Assembly (NCBI GenBank): GCA_934141535.1
Contig: CAKPCH010000007.1
Location: 9,344 to 73,343, forward strand
Origin: an uncultured Bacilli bacterium
GTDB taxonomy: Bacteria > Bacillota_I > Bacilli_A > RF39 > UBA660
Length of the DNA stretch: 64,000 nt
Reading direction: 5' to 3'
The position numbers were made by a program, and so were the translations under genes. Below, one piece after another: positions 1 through 7,874 of the stretch (within the stretch, counting starts at the first letter, position 1; each line of letters starts with the position of its first letter). The notes beneath the pieces were generated by a model, which saw only the letters and a program-made list of their open reading frames with translations, was not told the DNA's origin and did not search any database.

Positions 1-1
1 T

Positions 2-82
2 ATTTCAACGGGAGGAGGAGCATCTTTAGAATTACTAGAAGGTAAAACATTACCTGGTATAGATATAATAGATGATAAATAA
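2..82 (+). CDS. pgk: Phosphoglycerate kinase, C-terminal end (partial)
   Basis: The window opens inside a reading frame whose last 26 residues begin ISTGGGASLELLEGKTLPG, the highly conserved C-terminal end of phosphoglycerate kinase (ADP + 1,3-bisphosphoglycerate to ATP + 3-phosphoglycerate). The TAA stop is at 80-82. The next gene starts at or just before this stop, so pgk heads an operon that continues to tpiA, with two membrane-lipid type genes in between. Only the tail is visible, but the motif is distinctive. Confidence 0.9.
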   Translation: MSTGGGASLELLEGKTLPGIDIIDDK

Positions 83-83
83 T

Positions 84-1097
84 ATGAAAAAAAATATAAT
101 AAAAAGAATAATAAATACATTAATAATAATAATTGTTACAATATTAGTTTTATATTTTTCTCTTAAAGATAATTATGAAGCAATAATAAATCAAATAATT
201 ACTATGAATATATGGTTTGTATTATTAGCTTTCTTATTTCTAATATTGTATTGGATATTTAAAAGTTATTCAATTTATACATTTAGTAAAAAAATGAATA
301 AGGATTTTAAATTTTTACAAGCAGTTCAATTAATACTTAGAACTCAATTCTTTAACGCAGTAACTCCTTTTGCTACAGGAGGACAACCATTTCAAGTAAT
401 CTATTTAAAACAAACAGGACTTGATTATGCGAGTGCTACAAGTGTAGTTCTTCAAAATTTTATAGTTTATCAAATAGCACTTGTTTTCTTAGGTTTAGTA
501 GCACTCTTTTCAAATCAAATATTTCATATATTTCGTAAAGTATATTTACTTCAAAAATTAATAACACTTGGATTTATAATAAATACATTAGTAATAGTTA
601 TAATGTTTGTAGTAGCATTCTCTAAAAAAATGAATAAAAAATTAATCGGGCTTGCTATTAACATATTAACAAAATTACATATAGTAAAAAATAAAGAAGA
701 AAAATTACAAAAATGGGATGAGACAATAACTAAGTTCCATGAGGGTGCTAAAATATTATTAGAAGATAAAAAAGCTTTTTTACTTAATATATTATATAAT
801 TTTTTAGGACTTTGTTGTTTATATGTGATACCACTTTTCCTTTTATATGCTACAGGAGATTTTACTTCATTTAATGCTGGAGTTGCTATTATTACTAGTG
901 CATATATTATGATTATTGGTTCATTTGTACCAATCCCTGGAGCAACTGGTGGACTAGAATATGGATTTATGCAATTTTATGGAAATTTTATAACAGGTAG
1001 TGCTTTATCAGCAATTATGCTTATATGGAGATTTATCACATACTACTTTGGATTGATGATGGGTGCTGTAGCACTCGGTATTAAAAGGGTGAAATAA
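84..1097 (+). CDS. Flippase-like / LPG-synthase-TM family membrane protein
   Basis: About 337 residues, almost entirely hydrophobic, with roughly seven or eight membrane segments. The segment NAVTPFATGGQPFQVIYL and the later PIPGATGGLEYGF are typical of the UPF0104/YbhN (MprF flippase-like, lysylphosphatidylglycerol synthase TM region) family, which has been linked to lipid flipping; no synthetase domain is attached. An ATG at 72 would overlap the pgk stop; the ATG at 84, one base after that stop, starts the usual MKKN-type cytoplasmic N-terminus and is preferred, although neither has a clear Shine-Dalgarno. It overlaps the downstream glycosyltransferase start (TAATG), so the two are probably translationally coupled and may act on the same glycolipid. 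Confidence 0.75.
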   Translation: MKKNIIKRIINTLIIIIVTILVLYFSLKDNYEAIINQIITMNIWFVLLAFLFLILYWIFKSYSIYTFSKKMNKDFKFLQAVQLILRTQFFNAVTPFATGGQPFQVIYLKQTGLDYASATSVVLQNFIVYQIALVFLGLVALFSNQIFHIFRKVYLLQKLITLGFIINTLVIVIMFVVAFSKKMNKKLIGLAINILTKLHIVKNKEEKLQKWDETITKFHEGAKILLEDKKAFLLNILYNFLGLCCLYVIPLFLLYATGDFTSFNAGVAIITSAYIMIIGSFVPIPGATGGLEYGFMQFYGNFITGSALSAIMLIWRFITYYFGLMMGAVALGIKRVK

Positions 1098-2338
1098 TGA
1101 GAATAGGAATATTTACGGATACATATCCTCCATTTATAAATGGGGTATCAACAAGTATAAATATGTTAGAAAATGCTTTAAGAAAAAAAGGTCATAAAGT
1201 ATTCATAGTAACGGTAAATCCTGATGATATGACATATAAATTTGAAGATAATGGCAGAATTATTAGAATACCAGGTATTCCTACAGGAATATATGATTAT
1301 AGATTAACTACTTTTTATCCAATAAAAGCAGTTAATCATATAAAAGAATGGGATTTAGATATAATACATTCTCATACTGAATTTGGTATAGGTACATTTG
1401 CACGTGTTATAGGTAAACAATTTGATATACCTGTAGTTCATACATATCATACAATGTATGAAGATTATGTACATTATATAACTAAGGGATATTTTGATGG
1501 ACCTAGCAAAAAAATAGTAGAGTATTTAACAAAATTTTATTGTGATAAAACAGTAAATGAATTAATAGTGCCTACTAAAAAAACATATGATTTATTTAAA
1601 GAAAAATATAAATATGATAGGAACGTACATATAATACCTACAGGAATAGAAATAGAAAGATTTTATAAGGAAAAAGTAAGTTTAGATAAATTAAATACAT
1701 TAAAATCAGAATTAGGAATAACTAAAGATGATATAACAGTATTATTTGTAGGTAGAATAGCTTCTGAAAAAAATGTAGAATTTTTAATTCATAATCATTC
1801 ATCATTACTTAAAGTAAATAAGAATATTAAATTATTAATAGTAGGTGATGGACCTGATTTAGATAATTATAAAAAATTAGCTAGTAAAAATAAAATATCA
1901 GATAAAGTAATATTTACTGGTAAAGTAGCTTGGAAAGATATACCATTATATTATAATATAGGAGATATATTTACAACAGCATCTCATACAGAAACTCAAG
2001 GATTAACTGTAATAGAAGCTATGGCCTCATCATTACCAGTAGTAGCTTTAGATGATGAAGCATTTAGAAATACAGTAATAGATGGATTAACAGGATACTT
2101 ATTTAAAAATAGAAAAGAATATATTAATCATATGATAAGTCTTATAAAAAATAAAGAACAAAGAAAAAATATGGGGACTCAAGGAAGAATAAATGCTGAA
2201 ACATATTCATCAAAATATTTTGCAGAAAGAGTACTTAATGTATATAAATTAGCTTTAAAAGATAGACCATTAAAAAAAGATAAATCATTCTTTGCTCGAC
2301 TTAAAAATACGGTAAAAAGGGGATTTCATGGAAAATAA
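1097..2338 (+). CDS. GT4 glycosyltransferase, diacylglycerol glucosyltransferase-like
   Basis: A 413-residue GT-B glycosyltransferase. The N-terminus MRIGIFTDTYPPFINGVSTS, the HSHTEFG and HTYHTMYEDY segments and the EX7E motif in ETQGLTVIEAMA (about residues 300-310) match family GT4 enzymes such as alpha-monoglucosyl-diacylglycerol synthase (Acholeplasma alMGS, streptococcal LafA/CpoA type). These transfer glucose from UDP-glucose to diacylglycerol at the inner membrane face. The C-terminus is basic (RPLKKDKSFFARLKNTVKRGFHGK region), as in membrane-surface lipid glycosyltransferases. It sits directly after a flippase-like gene and overlaps tpiA by 11 bases. The exact acceptor is inferred; a phosphatidylinositol mannosyltransferase-like role is the main alternative. 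Confidence 0.8.
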   Translation: MRIGIFTDTYPPFINGVSTSINMLENALRKKGHKVFIVTVNPDDMTYKFEDNGRIIRIPGIPTGIYDYRLTTFYPIKAVNHIKEWDLDIIHSHTEFGIGTFARVIGKQFDIPVVHTYHTMYEDYVHYITKGYFDGPSKKIVEYLTKFYCDKTVNELIVPTKKTYDLFKEKYKYDRNVHIIPTGIEIERFYKEKVSLDKLNTLKSELGITKDDITVLFVGRIASEKNVEFLIHNHSSLLKVNKNIKLLIVGDGPDLDNYKKLASKNKISDKVIFTGKVAWKDIPLYYNIGDIFTTASHTETQGLTVIEAMASSLPVVALDDEAFRNTVIDGLTGYLFKNRKEYINHMISLIKNKEQRKNMGTQGRINAETYSSKYFAERVLNVYKLALKDRPLKKDKSFFARLKNTVKRGFHGK

Positions 2339-3047
2339 AATAATAGTTGGAAATATAAAAATGAATATGAAATTTGGTGAAATATCAAATTACATAAATA
2401 TATTTAAAAATATAAAAAATAAGAATGTAATTATATGTCCAAGCTATATATATATTCCATACTTTTTAAATTATGATTTTAAAGTAGGAAGTCAAAATGT
2501 GTGTGCTTATAAAGAGGGGTGCTACACAGGTGAGATTTCAGCTAATCAATTATCTAGTATAGGTGTAGACTATGTATTAGTCGGTCATAGTGAAAGAAGA
2601 TTAAAATTTAATGAGACAGATTTAGAAATAAATAAAAAAATTATTAATTCATTAAATAATAGATTAAAAGTTATATTATGTATAGGTGAAACATTAGAAG
2701 AATTAAACTTATTAAAAAAAGATATAGTACTTAAAAGACAAATAAGAAATGCTTTAGTAAATGTTAACGATATATCTAATATAATAATAGCTTATGAACC
2801 AATATGGGCTATAGGCACAAAGAAAATACCTACAATAAATGAATTAAATAATACTATAAAATATATAAGAGATATAATATATGAATTATATAAAGTAAAA
2901 AATATAAAAATAATATATGGTGGTAGTATTAATGAAAATAATATTAATGAATTAAAAAAAATAGAAAATATAGATGGATATTTAATTGGAAGTGCTAGTA
3001 TAAATCCTAATCAATTTATACAAATAATAGATAAAATAAACGAATAA
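2328..3047 (+). CDS. tpiA: Triosephosphate isomerase
   Basis: A 239-residue TIM-barrel protein catalysing dihydroxyacetone phosphate/glyceraldehyde-3-phosphate interconversion. Visible motifs: GNIKMN (catalytic Lys; the usual Trp of GNWKMN is Ile here), VGHSERR (catalytic His), AYEPIWAIGT (catalytic Glu) and YGGSI (phosphate loop). It is about 10 residues shorter than most bacterial TpiA but complete. Its start overlaps the end of the glycosyltransferase with Shine-Dalgarno AAAAGGGG just upstream, so pgk and tpiA flank two lipid genes in one operon. The Trp-to-Ile change is unusual but not in a catalytic position. Confidence 0.95.
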   Translation: MENKIIVGNIKMNMKFGEISNYINIFKNIKNKNVIICPSYIYIPYFLNYDFKVGSQNVCAYKEGCYTGEISANQLSSIGVDYVLVGHSERRLKFNETDLEINKKIINSLNNRLKVILCIGETLEELNLLKKDIVLKRQIRNALVNVNDISNIIIAYEPIWAIGTKKIPTINELNNTIKYIRDIIYELYKVKNIKIIYGGSINENNINELKKIENIDGYLIGSASINPNQFIQIIDKINE

Positions 3048-3052
3048 CAAAA

Positions 3053-3129
3053 TTCGACAAAAAAATACATTTATCTACAAAACTAGATATTTTATACTCT
3101 AGTAAAATTTAAGCTGTGTGTTGTATAAT
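3053..3129 (+). promoter_or_regulatory. spo0A promoter with candidate 0A box
   Basis: TTCGACA at 3053-3059 is the exact reverse complement of the Spo0A box TGTCGAA. A TATAAT -10 lies at 3124-3129, followed by Shine-Dalgarno AAGGAGAG and the spo0A ATG at 3153. The -35 is poor, which suits an activated promoter. Autoregulation by Spo0A is an inference from this box. Confidence 0.55.
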
Positions 3130-3152
3130 TATTATAGAAAAGGAGAGCACTT

Positions 3153-3911
3153 ATGAACAAAATAAAAGTTCTTATGATAGATGATAATTTGCAGTTAATA
3201 GAAGCAGTAAAGGAGTATTTTACAAGTAGTAATAAGATAGAAATATCAGCAAGTGCTGGTGATGGTGTAGAAGGATTAGAAAAAATTCAAACAGAAGAAT
3301 ATGATGTTATAGTACTTGATTTGATAATGCCTAAAAAAGATGGAATATATGTATTAGAAGAAATGAAAAAGAAAAATATAAATAAAAAAGTAATAGTTGC
3401 TACAAGCTATAATACACAAGAAGTTATTAGACAAGTATCTGAATTTGGAGTAAATTATTATATATTAAAACCTTTTGATTTTTCAGATTTAGAAAAAAGA
3501 ATATTAGATATGTGTAATAAAAAAGCAAGTGGTAAAAGTGTAGATTTACATTACAATAATATACAAATATCAATAACAAAAATACTTCATGAATTAGGTA
3601 TACCATCACACATAAAAGGATATCAATATATAAGAGATGGAGTATGTATGATATTTGAAAATCCAGATATGATAGGTGGAATAACAAAAGAATTATATCC
3701 AGAGTTAGCACACAAATTTGATACAACAACTTCAAGAGTGGAAAGAGCAATAAGACATGCTATAGAAGTTAGTTGGAATAGAGGTAATTGGGACTTAATG
3801 GAAGAAATATTTGGTAATAGTGTAGATATAGATAGAGCAAAACCAACTAATTCAGAATTCATAGTAACAGTGGCAGATAAATTAAGACTTGATTATCACA
3901 TGGTAAGATAA
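3153..3911 (+). CDS. spo0A: Sporulation master response regulator Spo0A
   Basis: A 252-residue two-domain response regulator. Residues 1-120 form a receiver domain with the acidic pair DD near residue 10, phospho-acceptor Asp in VIVLDLIMP (about 56), Thr/Ser in VATSYN and Lys in ILKPFD. Residues 135-252 match the Spo0A effector domain closely: LHELGIPSHIKGYQYIRDG, ITKELYPELAHKF, TTTSRVERAIRHAIEVSW and AKPTNSEFIVTVADKLR, including the recognition helix. In spore formers phospho-Spo0A starts sporulation. It is monocistronic here, after tpiA, rather than next to spoIVB as in B. subtilis. A 0A box upstream suggests autoregulation. Confidence 0.95.
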   Translation: MNKIKVLMIDDNLQLIEAVKEYFTSSNKIEISASAGDGVEGLEKIQTEEYDVIVLDLIMPKKDGIYVLEEMKKKNINKKVIVATSYNTQEVIRQVSEFGVNYYILKPFDFSDLEKRILDMCNKKASGKSVDLHYNNIQISITKILHELGIPSHIKGYQYIRDGVCMIFENPDMIGGITKELYPELAHKFDTTTSRVERAIRHAIEVSWNRGNWDLMEEIFGNSVDIDRAKPTNSEFIVTVADKLRLDYHMVR

Positions 3912-3916
3912 TATTT

Positions 3917-3950
3917 ATAAAAAGTACTATTTAAAATAGTTTCTTTTTTT
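3917..3950 (+). terminator. Rho-independent terminator after spo0A
   Basis: AAAAAG-ACTAT...ATAGT-CTTTTTT imperfect hairpin followed by a T run, 6 bases after the spo0A stop. Confidence 0.6.
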
Positions 3951-4127
3951 ATAATAAAATATTCATTAATTGTATAAGCTTTGTAAATAAAAAAATGCTG
4001 AAATAAAAAAGAAATTTTAACTTTTTTTGTGTTCTATTACCACACAAACCTTATTTTATAACGAAAAAATAGAATTTTTGATAGAATTTAAAAACAATAA
4101 ATGTTATAATATAACTTGGTGATATGT
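3951..4127 (+). promoter_or_regulatory. mutS promoter region
   Basis: TATAAT at 4105-4110, then seven bases, then GGTGAT at 4118-4123 as Shine-Dalgarno for the ATG at 4128. The leader is therefore close to zero length before the Shine-Dalgarno. Nothing else recognisable lies between the spo0A terminator and this promoter. Confidence 0.6.
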
Positions 4128-6665
4128 ATGAAGATGCAAGATGTAGATTTAGCACGTGTTTCACCAATGATGAAACATTATATAAGTGTAAAAAAAGAAC
4201 ACCCAGACGTAATAATATTTTATAGATTAGGTGACTTTTATGAAGTATTTTTTGAAGATGCTGTTATAACATCAAGAGAACTAGAACTTACATTAACAGG
4301 CAGAAGCGCTGGACTTGATGAAAAAGTTCCTATGTGTGGTGTTCCTTTTCATGCTGTTCAAATATATATAGATAAAATGGTGGAAAAAGGATATAAGATA
4401 GGTATTTGTGAACAATTAGAGGATCCTAAAACTGCTAAAGGTATAGTTGAAAGAGGATTAACTCAAATAATTAGTAAAGGTACTATTATGAATTCGGAAT
4501 CATTAAAAGAAAATGAATTCAATTACATTGGCAATATAATAGATTTTACTAATTCATATGGAGTTTGTTATACAGATATTACTACAGGTGTTATATATGT
4601 TAGTTTAATAGAACATGATACTTCAAAACTAATTAGTGAAATATTAAGTAATAATTTAACAGAAGTAATAGTGGAATCTACAATAGATAAAAATATAACA
4701 AATATATTAAAAAATCAATATAATATTTCTATAACTATTAGTGATGAAATAAAAGAGTTAGAAGAATATAAATATATATATTCAAATATAGAAGATAATA
4801 GATTAATAAAAACTATAAATCATTTAATAACTTATATATTAGAAATTAAAATGACTAGTTTAACACATTTACAAAAAGCAATAATAAAAAGTAATGCTAA
4901 ATATCTAAAAATGGATATACATACAAAAAGAAATCTAGAATTAACAGAAACTTTAAGATTAAAACAAAGACAATATTCACTTATATGGTTATTAGATAAA
5001 ACAAAAACAGCAATGGGATCAAGATTACTTAAAGATTATATAGAAAATCCATTAATAGATATAAATGAAATTAATAAAAGATATGATATAGTAGAAACTT
5101 TACTTGAAGAATTTATTCTAAAAGAAGATTTAAAAAATTTACTTTATGAAGTATATGACTTAGAAAGATTAAGTGGTCGTATAGCATTTGGAAATGCAAA
5201 TGCTAGAGATTTATTGCAATTAAAAAATTCTTTAAAAGTACTTCCAGATATTAAAAATATATTAAAAGCTATAAAATTTAAAGATATAGAAACATTAAGT
5301 GATTTATATAAATTATTAGATAATTCTATATATGAAAATCCACCAGTAGGACTTAAAGAAGGATATTTAATAAAGCAAGGCTTTAATAGTGAATTAGATG
5401 AATTAAAAGATATTAGAGCAAACGGTAAAGATTTTATTGCTAAATTTGAAACAGAAGAAAAAGAAAAAACAGGTATCAAAACTTTAAAAGTAGGATATAA
5501 CAAAGTATTTGGATATTATATAGAAGTATCAAAAGGAATGACTTATTTAGTTAAAGAAGAATATGGTTATGAAAGAAAACAAACATTAAGTAACTGTGAA
5601 AGATATATAAGTCCAATATTAAAAGAGAAAGAATCTTTAATACTTAATGCAGAAGATAGAATTATAGAATTAGAATATAATTTATTTGTAGATATTAGAA
5701 ATAAAATAAAAGAATATATACCTCGTTTACAAGAAGTAGCGCGTATTTTAAGTGAAATAGATGTACTTCAATCATTCTCTACAGTAGCAGAAGAAAATAA
5801 TTATATAAGACCAACTTTAACACATGAAAATATAATAAATTTAAAAGATAATAGACATGCTGTAGTTGAAAAAGTATTAACTGGTGAATATGTATCAAAT
5901 GATATATTATTAGATAAAAATAAAAATATATTATTAATAACAGGACCTAATATGGCTGGTAAATCTACATATATGCGTCAACTTGCAATAACAGTTATAA
6001 TGGCTCAAATAGGATGTTTTATTCCTTGTAGTAGTGCAACTATAAAAGTATTTGATGCTATATATACAAGAATTGGAGCGAGTGATGATTTAGTTAGTGG
6101 AGAATCAACATTTATGGTAGAAATGAATGAAGCAAATAATGCTATAAGTAATGCTACAAAAGATTCATTAATACTATTTGATGAATTAGGACGTGGTACA
6201 GCTACATTTGATGGAATGGCACTTGCTCAATCAATAATAGAATATATACATGATAATATAGGTTGTAAAATGATGTTTTCAACACATTATCATGAATTAA
6301 CAGATTTAGAAAACAACTTAAAATATTTAAAAAATGTACATGTAAGTGCAAAAGAAGAAGATGGACATGTAACTTTCCTACATAAAATAAAAGATGGAAG
6401 TATAGATAAAAGTTATGGTATACATGTAGCTCGTCTTGCCTCATTACCAGATAAACTTATTAAAAGAGCAACCGATATACTTAACGTTTATGAATCTAAA
6501 GAGAAAAAAAGAGATGTAATTATACAACAATCTTTACCTTTAGAATTTGAAGAAACAAAACCTTCAAAAGTAGAAGAAAAATTAAAATCAATAGATGTCT
6601 TAAATATAACACCTATAGAAGCTCTTAATTTAATATGTGAATTAAAAAAAGATTTAAAGAAGTGA
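4128..6665 (+). CDS. mutS: DNA mismatch repair protein MutS
   Basis: An 845-residue MutS. The N-terminal mismatch-binding domain has FYRLGDFYEVF (Phe-x-Glu mismatch-reading motif region), followed by connector, lever/clamp and a C-terminal ATPase with Walker A GPNMAGKST, Walker B LILFDELGRGT and the STHYHEL switch. A QQSLPLEF segment near the C-terminus resembles a beta-clamp binding motif. The start at 4128 is preferred over an upstream TTG because GGTGAT sits 5 bases before it. In most Bacillota mutL follows directly; here an unknown gene and a C26 amidotransferase follow and no mutL is visible in the window. Confidence 0.96.
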   Translation: MKMQDVDLARVSPMMKHYISVKKEHPDVIIFYRLGDFYEVFFEDAVITSRELELTLTGRSAGLDEKVPMCGVPFHAVQIYIDKMVEKGYKIGICEQLEDPKTAKGIVERGLTQIISKGTIMNSESLKENEFNYIGNIIDFTNSYGVCYTDITTGVIYVSLIEHDTSKLISEILSNNLTEVIVESTIDKNITNILKNQYNISITISDEIKELEEYKYIYSNIEDNRLIKTINHLITYILEIKMTSLTHLQKAIIKSNAKYLKMDIHTKRNLELTETLRLKQRQYSLIWLLDKTKTAMGSRLLKDYIENPLIDINEINKRYDIVETLLEEFILKEDLKNLLYEVYDLERLSGRIAFGNANARDLLQLKNSLKVLPDIKNILKAIKFKDIETLSDLYKLLDNSIYENPPVGLKEGYLIKQGFNSELDELKDIRANGKDFIAKFETEEKEKTGIKTLKVGYNKVFGYYIEVSKGMTYLVKEEYGYERKQTLSNCERYISPILKEKESLILNAEDRIIELEYNLFVDIRNKIKEYIPRLQEVARILSEIDVLQSFSTVAEENNYIRPTLTHENIINLKDNRHAVVEKVLTGEYVSNDILLDKNKNILLITGPNMAGKSTYMRQLAITVIMAQIGCFIPCSSATIKVFDAIYTRIGASDDLVSGESTFMVEMNEANNAISNATKDSLILFDELGRGTATFDGMALAQSIIEYIHDNIGCKMMFSTHYHELTDLENNLKYLKNVHVSAKEEDGHVTFLHKIKDGSIDKSYGIHVARLASLPDKLIKRATDILNVYESKEKKRDVIIQQSLPLEFEETKPSKVEEKLKSIDVLNITPIEALNLICELKKDLKK

Positions 6666-6682
6666 TAAACTTCTTTTTTTGT
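6657..6682 (+). terminator. Terminator overlapping the mutS stop codon
   Basis: Perfect stem AAGAAGT/ACTTCTT with loop GATAA, then a T run. The mutS TGA stop (6663-6665) lies at the stem-loop junction. Confidence 0.8.
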
Positions 6683-6723
6683 AATAAAAATACTAATAAT
6701 TAATATAATTAGTTGGAGGCCAT

Positions 6724-7137
6724 ATGAAAGAAGAAACTACTGAAGTAAAAAATGCTATAAAATGTGGATTTTATATTTTTAAAAAAATATTATATTGTGA
6801 TATGGTATTAAATGGTGTTCAAGTAAATATAGAAGATAAAAAATACTTATGTCTTTATTTAGGAATATTAAATACTGATAATAGTATTAGTAAAGCAATT
6901 AATCATAAAAATAAAATATTATCTAAAAATTTAACAACAAAAGAAATACTAACAATATATAATGATTACTTTACTGAAATATTATTAAATATAGACTTTA
7001 ATAATATTTATAATATGTATGAATACTTATTAAATAATGAAGTAGTAAGATTATTTAATCAAATGAATAAAATTAAAATAGATAAACAAAAAATTTTAAA
7101 AGGTGATAAAAATGCCTATAATAGGAATAGTATGTAG
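6724..7137 (+). CDS. Hypothetical protein, 137 aa
   Basis: A small, Asn/Ile/Lys-rich, probably helical soluble protein with no motif I recognise. The ATG follows Shine-Dalgarno TTGGAGG. There are two Cys (CGF near residue 14 and YCDM near 25) but no clear metal site or membrane segment. Its 3' end overlaps the next gene by 26 bases, so the two are probably translationally coupled and may share a function with the amidotransferase. No function is assigned. Confidence 0.65.
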   Translation: MKEETTEVKNAIKCGFYIFKKILYCDMVLNGVQVNIEDKKYLCLYLGILNTDNSISKAINHKNKILSKNLTTKEILTIYNDYFTEILLNIDFNNIYNMYEYLLNNEVVRLFNQMNKIKIDKQKILKGDKNAYNRNSM

Positions 7138-7717
7138 ATACTCTATAACAGAAGAGGGAAATGAAATAAATATAATTTATACTGATATAGTAAAATCTAT
7201 ATATAAAAATGGTGGTATACCTATAGGAATATCTTTAAATTCTAATTATAAAGAAGTAATAAATATGTGTGATGGAATAATATTAGAAGGTGGAGATGAT
7301 TTCGTAAAATATGAATATGAAGCTATAAAATATATATATGAAAAAGATATTCCATTACTTGGTATATGTTTAGGTATGCAAAGTATGGGTATAGTATTTA
7401 ATGGAGAATTAATAGATATTAAAAATCATAAAAAAAGATTAAATTATGCTCATAGTGTATTAGTAAGTACTTCTTCTAAGTTATATAATATATTAAAAAA
7501 TAATATAGTAAAAGTAAATAGTAGACATAAATCAGTATTAAAGAAAACTGATTTAGAGATATGTGCTGTAAGTCAAGATAATTATATTGAAGCAATAGAA
7601 GATAGAAATAAAAGATTTTTCATAGGTATACAGTGGCATCCTGAATCTATGAGTTATGATGATAAACAAAATAATATTTTTAAATACTTTATAAAAGAAT
7701 GTTCAAAGGTCAAGTAA
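7112..7717 (+). CDS. Class I glutamine amidotransferase / C26 family hydrolase
   Basis: About 201 residues with the class I amidotransferase triad: nucleophile Cys in LLGICLGMQ, and His/Glu in IQWHPES near the C-terminus; CDGIILEGGDD forms the oxyanion-side strand. This is the peptidase C26 (gamma-glutamyl hydrolase, PuuD-like) pattern; family members hydrolyse gamma-glutamyl amides such as gamma-glutamyl-GABA. It is shorter than typical PuuD (about 250 residues). The ATG at 7112 is preferred because AAGGTGAT lies 5 bases before it; an in-frame GTG at 7103 is inside that Shine-Dalgarno. Substrate is unknown. Confidence 0.75.
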   Translation: MPIIGIVCRYSITEEGNEINIIYTDIVKSIYKNGGIPIGISLNSNYKEVINMCDGIILEGGDDFVKYEYEAIKYIYEKDIPLLGICLGMQSMGIVFNGELIDIKNHKKRLNYAHSVLVSTSSKLYNILKNNIVKVNSRHKSVLKKTDLEICAVSQDNYIEAIEDRNKRFFIGIQWHPESMSYDDKQNNIFKYFIKECSKVK

Positions 7718-7766
7718 ATATTTTCATATTTTTCGAAAATATTACTTGTTTTTTTTTTTTTTTTTT
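7711..7766 (+). terminator. Terminator with T18 tract before surface gene A
   Basis: CAAGTAA-ATATTTTC (7711-7725) pairs with GAAAATATTACTTG (7735-7748) with one bulged A, followed by 18 consecutive T (7749-7766). The C26 gene stop TAA lies in the stem. A nearly identical hairpin with only 8 T precedes surface gene B (29994-30035). Confidence 0.8.
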
Positions 7767-7781
7767 GCGATACAATAATAA

Positions 7782-7860
7782 TATAATGAAGAGTAGTAAT
7801 ACCACAACTATACTATTAATGAATGCAAAGAAACAGTGATGTATGGTAAACTATAAATAG
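7782..7860 (+). promoter_or_regulatory. Surface gene A promoter region
   Basis: Two possible -10 boxes: TATAAT at 7782-7787, whose -35 position would fall in the T18 tract, and TATAAA at 7852-7857 in a block (TGGTAAACTATAAATAGAA) conserved upstream of gene B. Neither has a good -35. Shine-Dalgarno GTAGGAAG precedes the ATG at 7875. Confidence 0.45.
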
Positions 7861-7874
7861 AAGGTAGGAAGTAT

